A DNA stretch of 30,317 nucleotides, taken from NCBI GenBank assembly GCA_035528995.1, contig DATKXO010000233.1:1-30317 (forward strand), written 5' to 3'. The notes beneath the pieces were generated by a model. That model saw nothing but the letters and a program-made list of their open reading frames with translations, was not told the origin of the DNA and made no database searches. This DNA comes from DATKXO01 sp035528995. GTDB lineage: Bacteria > Planctomycetota > Phycisphaerae > UBA1845. Of the stretch, positions 8,393-18,578 are shown one piece after another. Both the position numbers and the translations under genes were made by a program. Within the stretch, counting starts at the first letter, position 1, and each line of letters opens with the position of its first letter.

Positions 8393-8945
8393 GAGCATAC
8401 CTTTCCATCTATTTGTCTTGATTGCTTGGACCACTTCTTCCTCCTCCGATTCAGGTTCCGTCTTTGCACTTGGCCAACGTCGTGATTCAGGGCCGAGGTC
8501 GACACGGCTCGGCTAACGCTACCGGGTCGGTGACCTTTTCCGCGGTTTGAAAGCTCGTAGGAAGATCACGGGCTTCTCCGGCTGGATGGCTGATCGGCTT
8601 GCTCGCCTCACGTCTCTCCTCCGTCGCCTCCCACGCGGCGAGGCACAAGCCACACCAGCAACGCGAACGGGTCGGTTTCCCCCTGTCGGCGTTGGATAGA
8701 CGCGGCAGCCCCCGACCTTGACACGCCTTTGGCCATAAATCGGCCGACCGCACCCATGCGCACGCTCGACGCGCTTCAAAGACGGGCGCTGGAAACCGGC
8801 GGCATGGCAGCGAAAGGCCAGCAGACGGTCGGGCTGCGCCCCGAGCGGGCACCTCTCCGGCAAGTCCGCCCCCTAACGCCTGTCGCGTGCGGAAGTTGGC
8901 GGCACCCGCTTGTGGCCGGGCCTTCACCCAGGCACAATGAGAAGC
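8393..8945. other. Intergenic gap between divergent subtilisin and sigma factor genes
   Basis: About 550 bases with no convincing gene on either strand. Open frames here lack a ribosome binding site or recognisable motifs. It must hold the promoters of the two divergent genes, but no good -35/-10 pair stands out. Confidence 0.5.
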
Positions 8946-9542
8946 ATGAGCGGGTTCGATAGCACGCGGGTGTCTCTGCTGCTGCGGCTCCGCAACCGCA
9001 CCGACCAACTGAGCTGGCAGGCCTTCCACCAACGCTACGGAGAACTGCTGTTTCGGTACGCCCGTAAGCGCGGAGCCTCCGCCACCGATGCCGAGGACAT
9101 CGTGCAGGACGTCGAGATGTACCTGTTCAAGGCCATGGAGGGCTTCGAATACGACGCGGGCAAGGGTCGGTTCCGCTCGTACCTGCGATCGGCCGTCATC
9201 CATGCCATGGGGCGTCGGGCCGCCCGGGAGGCCAAACAGGGCACCCCGCTGGACCCGCACTCGTTCGATCACCTGGCAGCCAGAACCGACGCCGATAATG
9301 ATGCCCAATGGGAGCACGAGTGGCGAATGCACCGGCTGCGCTGGGCCCTGCGGTCGATCGCTGGAGAATTCGAGGAGACCACGCTACAGGCGTTCCAGTT
9401 GCACGTGCTGGCCGGACGCCCGGTCACCGAGACCGCCGATGAAGTCGGTATCAGCAAGGCCAGCGTGTATCAGGCCAAGTCCAGGGTCCTGAAACGATTG
9501 CGGAATTGCCTGCAGACGCTCGATCCCAACAACGACGTCTGA
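8946..9542 (+). CDS. ECF-type RNA polymerase sigma factor
   Basis: 198 residues from the ATG at 8946; an ATG nine bases upstream is possible, and neither has a strong ribosome binding site. Region 2 is at about 18-95: FHQRYGELLFRYARKRG, then DAEDIVQDVEMYLFKAM and a promoter-melting segment around GRFRSYLRSAV. Region 4 is at about 140-190: LHVLAGRPVTETADEVGISK followed by ASVYQAKSRVLKRLR, the recognition helix. There is no extra C-terminal domain. The next gene, 206 bases downstream in the same direction, is a membrane Ser/Thr kinase. In planctomycetes many ECF factors are linked to such kinases and may be controlled by phosphorylation rather than by a classical anti-sigma factor; none is seen beside it here. 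Confidence 0.9.
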   Translation: MSGFDSTRVSLLLRLRNRTDQLSWQAFHQRYGELLFRYARKRGASATDAEDIVQDVEMYLFKAMEGFEYDAGKGRFRSYLRSAVIHAMGRRAAREAKQGTPLDPHSFDHLAARTDADNDAQWEHEWRMHRLRWALRSIAGEFEETTLQAFQLHVLAGRPVTETADEVGISKASVYQAKSRVLKRLRNCLQTLDPNNDV

Positions 9543-9748
9543 CGGCCTCCGCATGCGGCGGGCGCGTTCACCGGGATGTGGACAGCGGCCCGAGGCGGCC
9601 GTATCGTTCCGCCACCCGGCGGCGGACGGCTGACGCCGCGGGCAGACGTAGGTCCGAAGAGCCCCGGGGCCGCAGATCGCGCGTCAGACGGACCCCGGAT
9701 CCGTCTAAACTCCTGTAGCACTGACCCGTATGCGCAGGAGAGTTCTCC

Positions 9749-12670
9749 GTGGAACTGGTTTGTCCCATCTGTGCCTCGTCGACCAGGTCGGACGGTCCGC
9801 CGGACGCCGTCCCGTGCCCGAGCTGCGGTCGCGTGCTGACCGCCGACGACGCCGCCGAGTCGATCGACCCGGCGGTCGAGGACGAGGCCCTGGTGGCCGA
9901 GCTGCGCGACGCGTTCGCGTCCGGTGCGTACACCTTGGAGGCCAAGCCGCTGCTCCGTACCGCCGGTTCGGGACACAGCAGCGATGCATTCGCCGGGGGG
10001 TTGAAGGCGGGGTCGTTGCCGGCGGGCACGCGGTTGGCCGATTTCGAGATCGTGGACGAGCTGGGCCGCGGCGGCATGGGCATCGTTTATCGCGCCCGGC
10101 AGCTATCCCTCAACCGGCAGGTGGCCCTGAAAGTGCTGCCCGCCGGCAGGCACGCGGCCGCGGAGGGCACGAACGTCTCCCGCTTCCGCACGGAGGCCCA
10201 GGCCGCCGCCCGGCTCCATCACACCAACATCGTCCCCGTTTATGCCCAGGGCGAATGCGACGAGGGGTTCTATTACGCGATGGAACTCATCGAGGGCGCC
10301 AGCCTGGATCACCTGATCCGCCATCGGACCGGCCTGACCACCGCTTCTTTGCGTGAGGCCGCGCCGTCCGGCCGGACTGACCCGGCGGCGCTCACGACCA
10401 CCGAGCGGTCACTCCGGGATGCCAAGCCGGGCGACCGTTCGACCGTCGAGGTCGAGCCGCCGCGGATCCGTCGATCGCCGGCGGACTACCGGTACCTGGC
10501 CCGGCTGATGGCCGAGGTGGCCGACGGGCTCGAGCACGCCCATCAGAACGGCGTGATCCATCGCGACATCAAGCCGCACAACCTGCTGTTCGGGCAGGAC
10601 GACCGGCTGCACATCGCCGACTTCGGGCTGGCCCGCCTGCTGGACCAGCCGCACCTGACCATGGTCGGCGACGTGATGGGCACGCCGGCCTACCTCTCGC
10701 CGGAGCAGGTGCGGGCGGAGGGCGGCGAGGTGGATCACCGCACGGACGTCTACTCGCTGGGGGTGACGCTGTACGAACTGATCACCTGGCGGCGCCCGTT
10801 TCGCGGGCAGACGCGCGAGCAGATCATCAGCGGGATCTGCTCGACCGAGCCCGAGCCCCCGCGGCGCCTCGACCGGCGCATCCCGATCGACCTCGAGACG
10901 GTCTGTCTGCGGGCGATGGAGAAGGACGTAGGTCGCCGGTTTCCGTCGGCCGCCGCCATGGCGGAGGACCTGCGCCGTTTCGCCGAAGGTCGGCCCATCC
11001 TCAGCCGGCGCATCGGGCCGATCGGCAAGGCCGTCAAGTGGGCTGGCCGTCACAGGGCGGCCACGGCCGCCATCGTTTCCTCGGCCGCGGTGCTGCTGCT
11101 GATCGTGGGACTGGGTGTGATCCTCACGGCCAATCGCCGGCGGGAGGCCGATCGGCTCATCGAAAGCGCCTATCACCGGATCGTCCATCTCGACCACCGC
11201 AAGCCCGAGCGCGTTCTTCCCGACGTGGACCGGGCCGAGCAACTGGGCGCCGACCCGCTGCGGGTCAACCTGGTCCGGGCGTTGGCCGGTATGCAGGCGG
11301 AAGACCTCACGCCCGTGATCGAGGGGCTGGACGCCATCCTGGCCGACGAACCCGACAACGTCGAAGCCCTGTACACCCTGGCTCGGGCCCAATGGCACCA
11401 CCGCCAGTACGAAGAGTCGCGCCAGACCTTTCAACGAGCGGAGGATCTCGGCGGCGCGCAGACGGCCGAGGAGTGGCTCTTCCGCGGCCTGGCGGTGCAC
11501 TACGAGGACACGCCGGAGGCCATCGCGTCCTACCGGATGGCTCGGCAGTTACGGGCCGATGAAGGGGAGTTCTTCCCCACGGCCGTCCTGCACCTGGCCC
11601 GGGCTCACAATCAGCAGATGTACCGGACCCGCCAGATCGACACCTTCGACGAGGCCAGGCGCAGACTGCTGGAACTTGTGGACAACGGCTACTACGAATC
11701 CTACCCCTACTACCTGCTGTCGATCAGCTACCGCCTGGCGGCCGAAATCTACAGCGGCAGCCAGGGCGCCAGGCAGGAGCTGGCCGCCGAGTACTACGAC
11801 GAAGCGCTCAACTGGGCCCGGCTGGGGCAGGAGCAGGAACCGACAAACGATCGTCCGGTGACGGCCGAAGCCGAGGCGCTGGAGAGCATGGGGCAGTTCG
11901 ACGCGGCCATCGAGGCCCGGTCCCGGGCCCTGGAGCTGGCCCGTCCGGGACTGCCGGCCTGCGAACAGCGTCACTACCGGTGGCGGCTGCACTACTGGCA
12001 GGGCAACTTCGACCAGGCCCTGGCTGATCTGGAAGGGCTGGCCGAGTGTCCCGCACCCGAAGGCCGGTTCTACAGCCACGTCTACCCCCTTCTGGTGCAT
12101 GCCGAATCAGGCAACATGGATGCGGCGCTGAACCTGGCCCGCGATCTGGCCCCGGTCGCAGCCGGCGACGCCCAGCAAGTGCTGTGGTCGGCGACGTGTT
12201 TGCGTTTGCTGGGGCGAGCGGACGAGGCCCGGCAACTGCTCGATAAGGCCGCCGAGGGCGTGGATTTCAGCGTCGGGCTGGACAGCCCTCAGACCGCCGA
12301 ATGGGTGCGGGCGTTGTACGCCTTCGCCCGCGGCGCCGAGACGGCCGATAACCTGCGGGCCCTGGCCGACGCCGCGGACGATTCCTGGAAGCTGCTGGCG
12401 GAAATGGACTTTCACGCCGGGGCGATGGCCCTTGCTGCCGGCGACCGCGACGCGGCCCGCAGCCGTTTTTTGGACGCCTATCGCGCATTCGATGGCGAAC
12501 AGCGGTATACTTATCATGTCAGAATTCTGTGGCAGAAGCTGCTCCAGGAACCCGACTGGCCACCCTGGATCCCCGCGACGCTCGTCGAGGCGTCCGATCC
12601 ACGGGAAGATCAAGGCGAGGAGGACGGGTCGCTCCCGGCGATCCGGCACGTAGGGGAAGGAAAACCATGA
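9749..12670 (+). CDS. Membrane Ser/Thr protein kinase with TPR-like C-terminal half
   Basis: 973 residues from a GTG at 9749 preceded by AGGAGAG. Residues 1-30 form a zinc ribbon (CPIC and CPSC). The kinase domain starts near 98: LGRGGMG at 105-111, Lys128 in VALK, HRDIKPHN at about 271-278, DFG near 291-293 and GTPAYLSPEQ after it, so all catalytic residues are present. An insert rich in Ser, Thr and Arg lies between the hinge and the catalytic loop. A single membrane segment (IVSSAAVLLLIVGLGVILTA) is near 440-460. The remaining 500 residues are helical, with TPR-like patterns such as DNVEALYTLARAQWHHRQYEESRQTF. The kinase should be cytoplasmic and the TPR part outside, for binding partners. 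It follows the ECF sigma gene and overlaps the next start by ATGA. It probably signals from the envelope to the sigma factor; this is inferred. Confidence 0.92.
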   Translation: MELVCPICASSTRSDGPPDAVPCPSCGRVLTADDAAESIDPAVEDEALVAELRDAFASGAYTLEAKPLLRTAGSGHSSDAFAGGLKAGSLPAGTRLADFEIVDELGRGGMGIVYRARQLSLNRQVALKVLPAGRHAAAEGTNVSRFRTEAQAAARLHHTNIVPVYAQGECDEGFYYAMELIEGASLDHLIRHRTGLTTASLREAAPSGRTDPAALTTTERSLRDAKPGDRSTVEVEPPRIRRSPADYRYLARLMAEVADGLEHAHQNGVIHRDIKPHNLLFGQDDRLHIADFGLARLLDQPHLTMVGDVMGTPAYLSPEQVRAEGGEVDHRTDVYSLGVTLYELITWRRPFRGQTREQIISGICSTEPEPPRRLDRRIPIDLETVCLRAMEKDVGRRFPSAAAMAEDLRRFAEGRPILSRRIGPIGKAVKWAGRHRAATAAIVSSAAVLLLIVGLGVILTANRRREADRLIESAYHRIVHLDHRKPERVLPDVDRAEQLGADPLRVNLVRALAGMQAEDLTPVIEGLDAILADEPDNVEALYTLARAQWHHRQYEESRQTFQRAEDLGGAQTAEEWLFRGLAVHYEDTPEAIASYRMARQLRADEGEFFPTAVLHLARAHNQQMYRTRQIDTFDEARRRLLELVDNGYYESYPYYLLSISYRLAAEIYSGSQGARQELAAEYYDEALNWARLGQEQEPTNDRPVTAEAEALESMGQFDAAIEARSRALELARPGLPACEQRHYRWRLHYWQGNFDQALADLEGLAECPAPEGRFYSHVYPLLVHAESGNMDAALNLARDLAPVAAGDAQQVLWSATCLRLLGRADEARQLLDKAAEGVDFSVGLDSPQTAEWVRALYAFARGAETADNLRALADAADDSWKLLAEMDFHAGAMALAAGDRDAARSRFLDAYRAFDGEQRYTYHVRILWQKLLQEPDWPPWIPATLVEASDPREDQGEEDGSLPAIRHVGEGKP

Positions 12671-13890
12671 ACACCACCCGTGATCTATATGCGCGGAAAC
12701 GCGATCTGCGCCGCCTGTACCTTCCGGCGGTTGTGCTGGTGTGCAGTTGTGCCACCGTGGCTCTGGCCGCGAAACCCAGGGACCCGCTGCCCACACCGCT
12801 GTACACGTTCGACAGCGAGTCGCCCGCGGTACAGGGAGCGGTGGTCGGGTCCAACGACGTGCTGGCCGTCGACCAGAGCGCACCCTCGGTGTTCATCCCC
12901 GGCACCGACCTCGATCTGCTGCTGCCGGAAGACGTGATCGACGCCCTGTCGGCCAACCGCCTGATCGCGCCGGGGGAGACGTTCGTCCTGCTGTTCTCGG
13001 TGGACCGCAACACCATCGGCACGGCTCCGCCCGACGCCGAACTGTTGGCCGCCGACGTGGTCTTCAACGCCCTCAATCAGGCCGACCGCAATCAGGCCGC
13101 CGGCGACCAGTGCCTGTCCACGACTCTGTTCACCCTCTCCGGACCGTTCCGTGACCGGGCCTCCCGGGCAAACAACAACACCCTGATCGTCAACAACTAC
13201 AACGAGGGCGGCACCGAGTTCGGGGCCAGTCCGTACATCCCGGCTGCAGAGAGCAACCCCATGCGGGCGGCGCTGGACAACGTGAACTCGACGGCCACCC
13301 AGCCGGAACCGCAGGGCGCCGGTGCAAGACAACCGCTGGGCCTGTACTTCTCCCTGACCGCCCTCTCGCCGTCACTGGGCGCTCTGTCCAGCTGCGGGGA
13401 GATAAGCGGAGCCACCATCCTGTACAACGCCACTCCGGGTGTGGATGCCACGGGCACGTACGCCTGCTTCGACCAACTGGGCCTGACCGCGACCGACGAA
13501 ATCGACGGCATGATCGTCATCGACGTGGGCATTGTGGGCACGTACGACGCCGGTGACCAAGTCCTCTTCTCGCTCGCTCCCGGATCGCCCTTTCTGGGAT
13601 CCGACCCCGGCGCCGCGGCCAACGTGTACAGCGCCCGCTTCGGTGAAAGCACGGTCGTTTTTGCGCCGGCCGACGCGATGGGACTGGGCGCCGCGGGCGA
13701 CAACATCGACGCCCTGGAACTGCTGCCTTGCGCCAACGCCATCGATTGCGCCATACTCCACGGCATTCAGGGGCATTCGATCCCCACGTTGAGCGGGTGG
13801 GGTCTGCTGATGATGGTCGCCCTGTTGCTGGCGGCCGGGATCGTCGTGCTCCGTCGCCACCGCCCCGGTGTGGCCCGGGCAACTCGCTGA
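12667..13890 (+). CDS. Exported IPTL-CTERM protein of unknown function
   Basis: 407 residues. Its ATG overlaps the kinase stop in ATGA, and AAGGAAA lies just upstream, so the two are translationally coupled; longer in-frame starts inside the kinase gene were not used. Residues 1-35 are a signal peptide (LYLPAVVLVCSCATVALAA). The middle is a beta-rich secreted domain I do not recognise. The C-terminus has the sorting signal IPTLSGWG at 372-379, a hydrophobic helix and a basic end (RRHRP), which is the IPTL-CTERM tripartite form. Such tails are thought to be recognised by a dedicated envelope transpeptidase or protease; none is in the window. Coupling to a receptor kinase suggests a surface partner or substrate of the same pathway, which is inference. 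Confidence 0.85.
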   Translation: MNTTRDLYARKRDLRRLYLPAVVLVCSCATVALAAKPRDPLPTPLYTFDSESPAVQGAVVGSNDVLAVDQSAPSVFIPGTDLDLLLPEDVIDALSANRLIAPGETFVLLFSVDRNTIGTAPPDAELLAADVVFNALNQADRNQAAGDQCLSTTLFTLSGPFRDRASRANNNTLIVNNYNEGGTEFGASPYIPAAESNPMRAALDNVNSTATQPEPQGAGARQPLGLYFSLTALSPSLGALSSCGEISGATILYNATPGVDATGTYACFDQLGLTATDEIDGMIVIDVGIVGTYDAGDQVLFSLAPGSPFLGSDPGAAANVYSARFGESTVVFAPADAMGLGAAGDNIDALELLPCANAIDCAILHGIQGHSIPTLSGWGLLMMVALLLAAGIVVLRRHRPGVARATR

Positions 13891-14508
13891 CCACGCGACT
13901 CGGCAAAACCCGATTACGTCTCACGCCGGCTTCGTAACAGGGTCGGCGTACAAGAGGACGCTCCCCCGGCAGGGCGACGGCCTGGCACATCTCGCCGCCA
14001 GGGTGAAGCCGCGGACGATCTTCAGGAAAGGCGCCGGCCCGGGGTAAAGGGAGGGCGGCGCGGGACCCCCATAATGCGGCAGGCACCCCGGCCGCCCCCG
14101 ACGGTGCGTAGCCCTCGACTCGACGCAGGACCACCCTCACAAATGCGACGACCCGTTGCCGCCGCACTCTTCAAGGTTAGCGCGATCCAGTTACCCCGAG
14201 GGCGGTGTGCGGTTCGAGCCCAGGTGACTACGCGACCTTCAAAGACCACCCCTCACGGCCATCCCCCAACGCCGCTCGCCCGTTCCGGGAGAACGCGGCG
14301 CCGTTGGCCAAGCGCCAACCATTCTCGATTCAACCAGGTGGCCGGCCAGTCCACCCGCACGAGAATATTGCAGCGTCCCCGAACTCCGGCCGTTTCGCGC
14401 CCCGGCCCGAATCATCAGCCCGGACCCGGAGCCGGACACCCACCGTCCCTGCCGGATGTTCAGCAGGTCAGAAGTCGGCCTCGTCGGGCAGGCGGATGCT
14501 GTTCACCG

Positions 14509-14531
14509 GGCGGCCGCCCCCCCCGGCCGCC
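14509..14531. repeat. GC-only hairpin with a C7 loop
   Basis: GGCGGCCG (14509-14516), seven C, CGGCCGCC (14524-14531): a perfect eight-base stem around a homopolymer. It is in the gap after the IPTL-CTERM gene. The homopolymer is also a place where a sequencing or assembly error is likely. Confidence 0.5.
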
Positions 14532-14648
14532 GCCGGGCATGCGCGGGGAGGACTCTTCCCAGAAAAACTGATCGCCGGGGCTGCCCGGCGCCGATCTCTG
14601 TGAATACAGCAAACGCTGGAAAACCTCCTCTTTCCTCCTCCTCCGAGG

Positions 14649-14688
14649 AAACCGCCACAACGGGCGCAAGGGCCGGTTGTGGCGGTTT
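14649..14688. terminator. Strong hairpin, probable bidirectional terminator
   Basis: AAACCGCCACAAC (14649-14661) is exactly complementary to GTTGTGGCGGTTT (14676-14688), with a 14-base loop. The 13-base stem ends in A3/T3 on both sides, the form of a short bidirectional terminator. It is 760 bases past the IPTL-CTERM gene, so it may instead belong to an unrecognised transcript. Confidence 0.55.
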
Positions 14689-14952
14689 GCCTCTTTGCGG
14701 CGGCAGGCCGCGATCCGCTGCCGGCCACAAAAACTCAATTCCCGTTTGCCTCAGCCGGATTTGTATTGGACGTTTTGAGTGTCTGGGAGGGTGTCAGGGA
14801 GACGTGGAAACCGCCGCGGGCGGCCGCCAAGGTCGGTTCCGACAGGCCTGTGGCCCCCTGGGCGCGGTTTCCGCGCAGGATTGCATGCCGGCGGCCACAG
14901 GCGCCGACCGGAACGTCCTACACACCACTGGATTCTGGAGGGGGGCGACGTC

Positions 14953-15168
14953 ATGCCTCACGGGGCCTCAGAGCGGCCGGCAGGCCAGGAAGCCAAGCCC
15001 CGATGTCCTCGGTGCCGGTCGAGCAGCACGCTGGACCTGGCCGAGAGGATCGCTCGCGGCTACCACAAGTGCATCGTCTGCGGGTACCACTGGTGTGGCG
15101 GGCCTGCATCACCGCACGGCGTCCGCCGGACGGAGAGCAGCGCACCCGCTCGACACGGGGTAGTGTAG
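14953..15168 (+). CDS. Small zinc-ribbon protein, 71 residues
   Basis: The ATG at 14953 follows a GGAGGGGGG run whose GGAGG ends 11 bases upstream. The product has CPRC at 18-21 and CIVC at 40-43, followed by GYHWC, the paired CxxC pattern of a zinc ribbon. The stretch between them, SSSTLDLAERIARGYHK, is helical in character. Nothing else is recognisable, and the tail is rich in Arg, Ser and Ala. It is convergent with the 16S gene. Small ribbons of this kind are often nucleic-acid or protein adaptors; the role here is not known. A chance frame cannot be fully excluded, but the motif spacing favours a real gene. Confidence 0.6.
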   Translation: MPHGASERPAGQEAKPRCPRCRSSSTLDLAERIARGYHKCIVCGYHWCGGPASPHGVRRTESSAPARHGVV

Positions 15169-15205
15169 CCTGGCCCGCACGAATCGCCCCTATTTTTGCG
15201 CATAG

Positions 15206-15232
15206 AAAACCCCGCCAGGCGCGCTGGCCGGG
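15206..15232 (-). terminator. Terminator-like hairpin downstream of the 16S rRNA gene
   Basis: On the minus strand CCCGGCCAG, loop CGCGC, CTGGCGGGG (one mismatch), then TTTT. It lies 135 bases after the 16S 3' end. This would end the transcript with no 23S gene following. Confidence 0.6.
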
Positions 15233-15363
15233 CAGGGTATGCAAAATGAAAGGGTTGTCGTCGGGCGGCGGGTTGCCCCGCCACACACCCCGATGTTTCG
15301 GGGCCGGCAATGCGCTGACTAGTTCGCGATCCGCCCGGAGGCGAACCGGTCTAGATTATCCTC

Positions 15364-16922
<1,559 letters not shown>

Positions 16923-17250
16923 TGAATCGATTCCGAATCGCCGTCCGGCCGAGAACGGCAAAGCCGCTTCCGACCGACGACGCTCAGATACGAATCGAAG
17001 GCTTACACTCTTACACGCGCGCTCGTGAGAATGTAAGCGAACCAAGGCGGCTCTCGCCACCTCGATCGGGGCCCTGTCGGCCCCTTACCCCATCATCCGG
17101 ACCCTGGAGGGTACCAGATGTAGGATCTTGGTTAAGGCCGACCACCAGATATTGCGCGCTGGGGTCGACCCCCACATTCCCACGACGACAACCCGATTCA
17201 CTTGCCAAAGAGCAGCCTGCGTCGATCGAAGCCAACCGCAGGCGAACTAT

Positions 17251-17278
17251 ACTCTACATCGGATTTCGAACCTGTCAA
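17251..17278 (-). promoter_or_regulatory. Candidate promoter of the 16S rRNA gene
   Basis: On the minus strand TTGACA (17273-17278), a 16-base spacer, then TAGAGT (17251-17256); a TATAGT overlaps it at 17246-17251 but is 21 bases from the -35. It would give a leader of about 320 bases before the 16S. The leader contains an imperfect hairpin at 17000-17037 (CTTACA with TGTAAG). No start site can be seen directly. Confidence 0.5.
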
Positions 17279-17387
17279 CGGCAAAAAGTGCGAGAATTAT
17301 CCCTGCGGACGGCGCCTGTCCGTCTCGGCACGATGATCACGGAGCCGCCCAGGGTCGGCCGTGCGGCCCGGATTCCACGCCGCCGAA

Positions 17388-17966
17388 TCAACCGCCCAGG
17401 CCCCCGCCGGCATAAAGAACCATCCCCAGGCAGGCGATCAGCGGCAAGACACCACTGAGTACCAGCGCGGCAATGGCCAGTCGCCGGCGGCTCGCCCGGC
17501 GCAGGGCCGCAATGCCGCAGGCAAGCCCCGCCACCCACAGACCGAAGGCGACCAGCAACAGCAGGCAGCCACCCATCACCCCGGCGGGCATGTTGCCGGC
17601 CTGAGCCTGTTCCATGATGGTCTGTTGGATTTCTTCGGGATTGGCGTCGGGACCGATCAGCTCGCGCTGCCACAGGTAGAACAGGGTGCTGGATACGAAG
17701 TAGAACACCGGCGCGGCAAGAGCGAGCACGATCGCCCAGACGGCCAGCGGATTGCCCTCCGGCGGAAGCTCGGCCGGACCCGTCGGCGGGAACACGTCCG
17801 CCCCGACCGGGGAGGCGGTCGGCGCGCCGCTCGGTGGAGCGAGCGTCGAGGTCGCCGGGGCCGTCACCGTGGTGCGGCAGAACGGACAGGCCACGCTGCG
17901 CGAGGCCCATTCGTCGTCCACCTCGATGGGCTGTTGACAGGCCGGACACGGGAACTGAATCGCCAT
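17388..17966 (-). CDS. Zinc-ribbon membrane protein, function unknown
   Basis: 192 residues from the ATG at 17966; upstream in-frame codons read as non-coding. The N-terminal ribbon has CPAC at 7-10 and CPFC at 27-30. A Pro- and Ala-rich linker runs from about 35 to 72. Three membrane segments follow, near 75-96, 130-155 and 162-187, with a soluble loop at 100-128 between the first two. The last two segments, joined by LRRASRRR, resemble the DUF4190-type paired helices found behind zinc ribbons in many bacteria. The catalytic role is unknown. It lies upstream of the 16S gene in the same direction but should be transcribed separately, since a candidate 16S promoter follows its stop. Confidence 0.8.
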   Translation of the reverse strand: MAIQFPCPACQQPIEVDDEWASRSVACPFCRTTVTAPATSTLAPPSGAPTASPVGADVFPPTGPAELPPEGNPLAVWAIVLALAAPVFYFVSSTLFYLWQRELIGPDANPEEIQQTIMEQAQAGNMPAGVMGGCLLLLVAFGLWVAGLACGIAALRRASRRRLAIAALVLSGVLPLIACLGMVLYAGGGLGG

Positions 17967-18364
17967 GACTCGAACATATCGCCAAACGCCGGCCGCGGTC
18001 AACATCAACGAGCCGGGCGCGCCCGGCTCCGTCGGTGGGGCGAACAAAAAATTGCGCGGCGATCACCGGGCCCCAGCGGACCACGGTCGCCTCGGACGCG
18101 CAGTTGGTGCGCTTCGGAGCGGGTGGCCGATTCGCGTTGGCATGCCGGCCCGCCGGATGTCACGAGCCCAGCGCAGAACCCGCCGACCTGCCCGGCAGAA
18201 CCCGCCGAAATCGACCGTCTGAAATGCGATTGGAACACGCTGCAGGCACCTGCGAGGCGCCTCAAGCGATGCGGGCGGCGCCGTCGATGAGAAGGTCGCC
18301 GAACGTGGTCCCGCGACACCCGGTGAAGATGACCCGGCGGTCGCCAACCAGCCGGAGGGCGCCG
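17967..18364. other. Intergenic gap between divergent genes
   Basis: About 400 bases between the zinc-ribbon membrane protein gene (-) and a 58-residue protein gene (+). A frame is open through it in phase with the latter, but it is rich in Arg and Pro and lacks a ribosome binding site, so it looks non-coding. No repeat or clear promoter was seen. Confidence 0.45.
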
Positions 18365-18541
18365 ATGACCAAACGAGAAACCATCGACCGGATCGTGGCC
18401 CGCAACCCGTCGGCCAGACCCGAGTTCCTGGCCGAATTCACTCCCCGACAGCTGTGCGACTACCTTCAACAGTTGGAGTCCCTCGACCTCTCAGCACCGC
18501 GGACCGTCCCGCCGGAGCGGGTCGAGCAAGCCCGGGTGTGA
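18365..18541 (+). CDS. Small acidic helical protein, 58 residues
   Basis: The ATG at 18365 has GGAGGG five bases upstream, much better than any earlier in-frame start. The product begins MTKRETIDRIVARNPSARPE and contains FLAEFTPRQLCDYLQQLESL, two amphipathic helices with a Leu-rich second one. The rest is a short Pro-rich tail. I do not recognise a named family, although the pattern (ARNP, then helix, then DYL..LE) looks like a small conserved helix-rich protein rather than chance. There is no signal peptide, so it is probably cytoplasmic. It is convergent with the CvpA-like gene, with only 37 bases between the stops. Confidence 0.68.
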   Translation: MTKRETIDRIVARNPSARPEFLAEFTPRQLCDYLQQLESLDLSAPRTVPPERVEQARV

Positions 18542-18578
18542 CTGATTTCTGTCGGGGTCAGTGCGGTGCGGCGGAGGT

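Larger units (their letters stand above)
13891..14952. other. Long intergenic region with no confident gene
   Basis: About 1060 bases. Frames open on both strands are of low complexity (Arg, Pro and Gly) and look like GC-driven shadows. One minus-strand frame ends VNSIRLPDEADF at 14468, which looks protein-like, but its upstream part does not. The region holds two strong hairpins, listed separately, and a polypyrimidine tract at about 14619-14645. Confidence 0.5.

Noticed and set aside
5931..8408. Very long open frame on the minus strand in another phase of the subtilisin gene
   Set aside because: Rich in Arg, Gly and His, no motifs, and it overlaps a clear S8 protease frame. It is a high-GC shadow.
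8718..8740. TTGACA before CATAAAT as a promoter for the sigma factor gene
   Set aside because: The AT-rich hexamer is only about 10 bases from the -35, and no -10 lies at 16-18.
8487..9332. Long minus-strand frame antisense to the sigma factor gene
   Set aside because: The plus strand encodes clear sigma region 2 and 4 motifs; the antisense frame has none.
14165..14230. tRNA-like GGTTCGAGCCC near 14212
   Set aside because: Flanks do not form a T-stem or acceptor stem, and no anticodon arm can be drawn.
14468..14728. Minus-strand 86-residue frame ending VNSIRLPDEADF
   Set aside because: The last 14 residues look real but the rest is low-complexity and crosses the 13-base terminator-like stem; no start with a good ribosome binding site.
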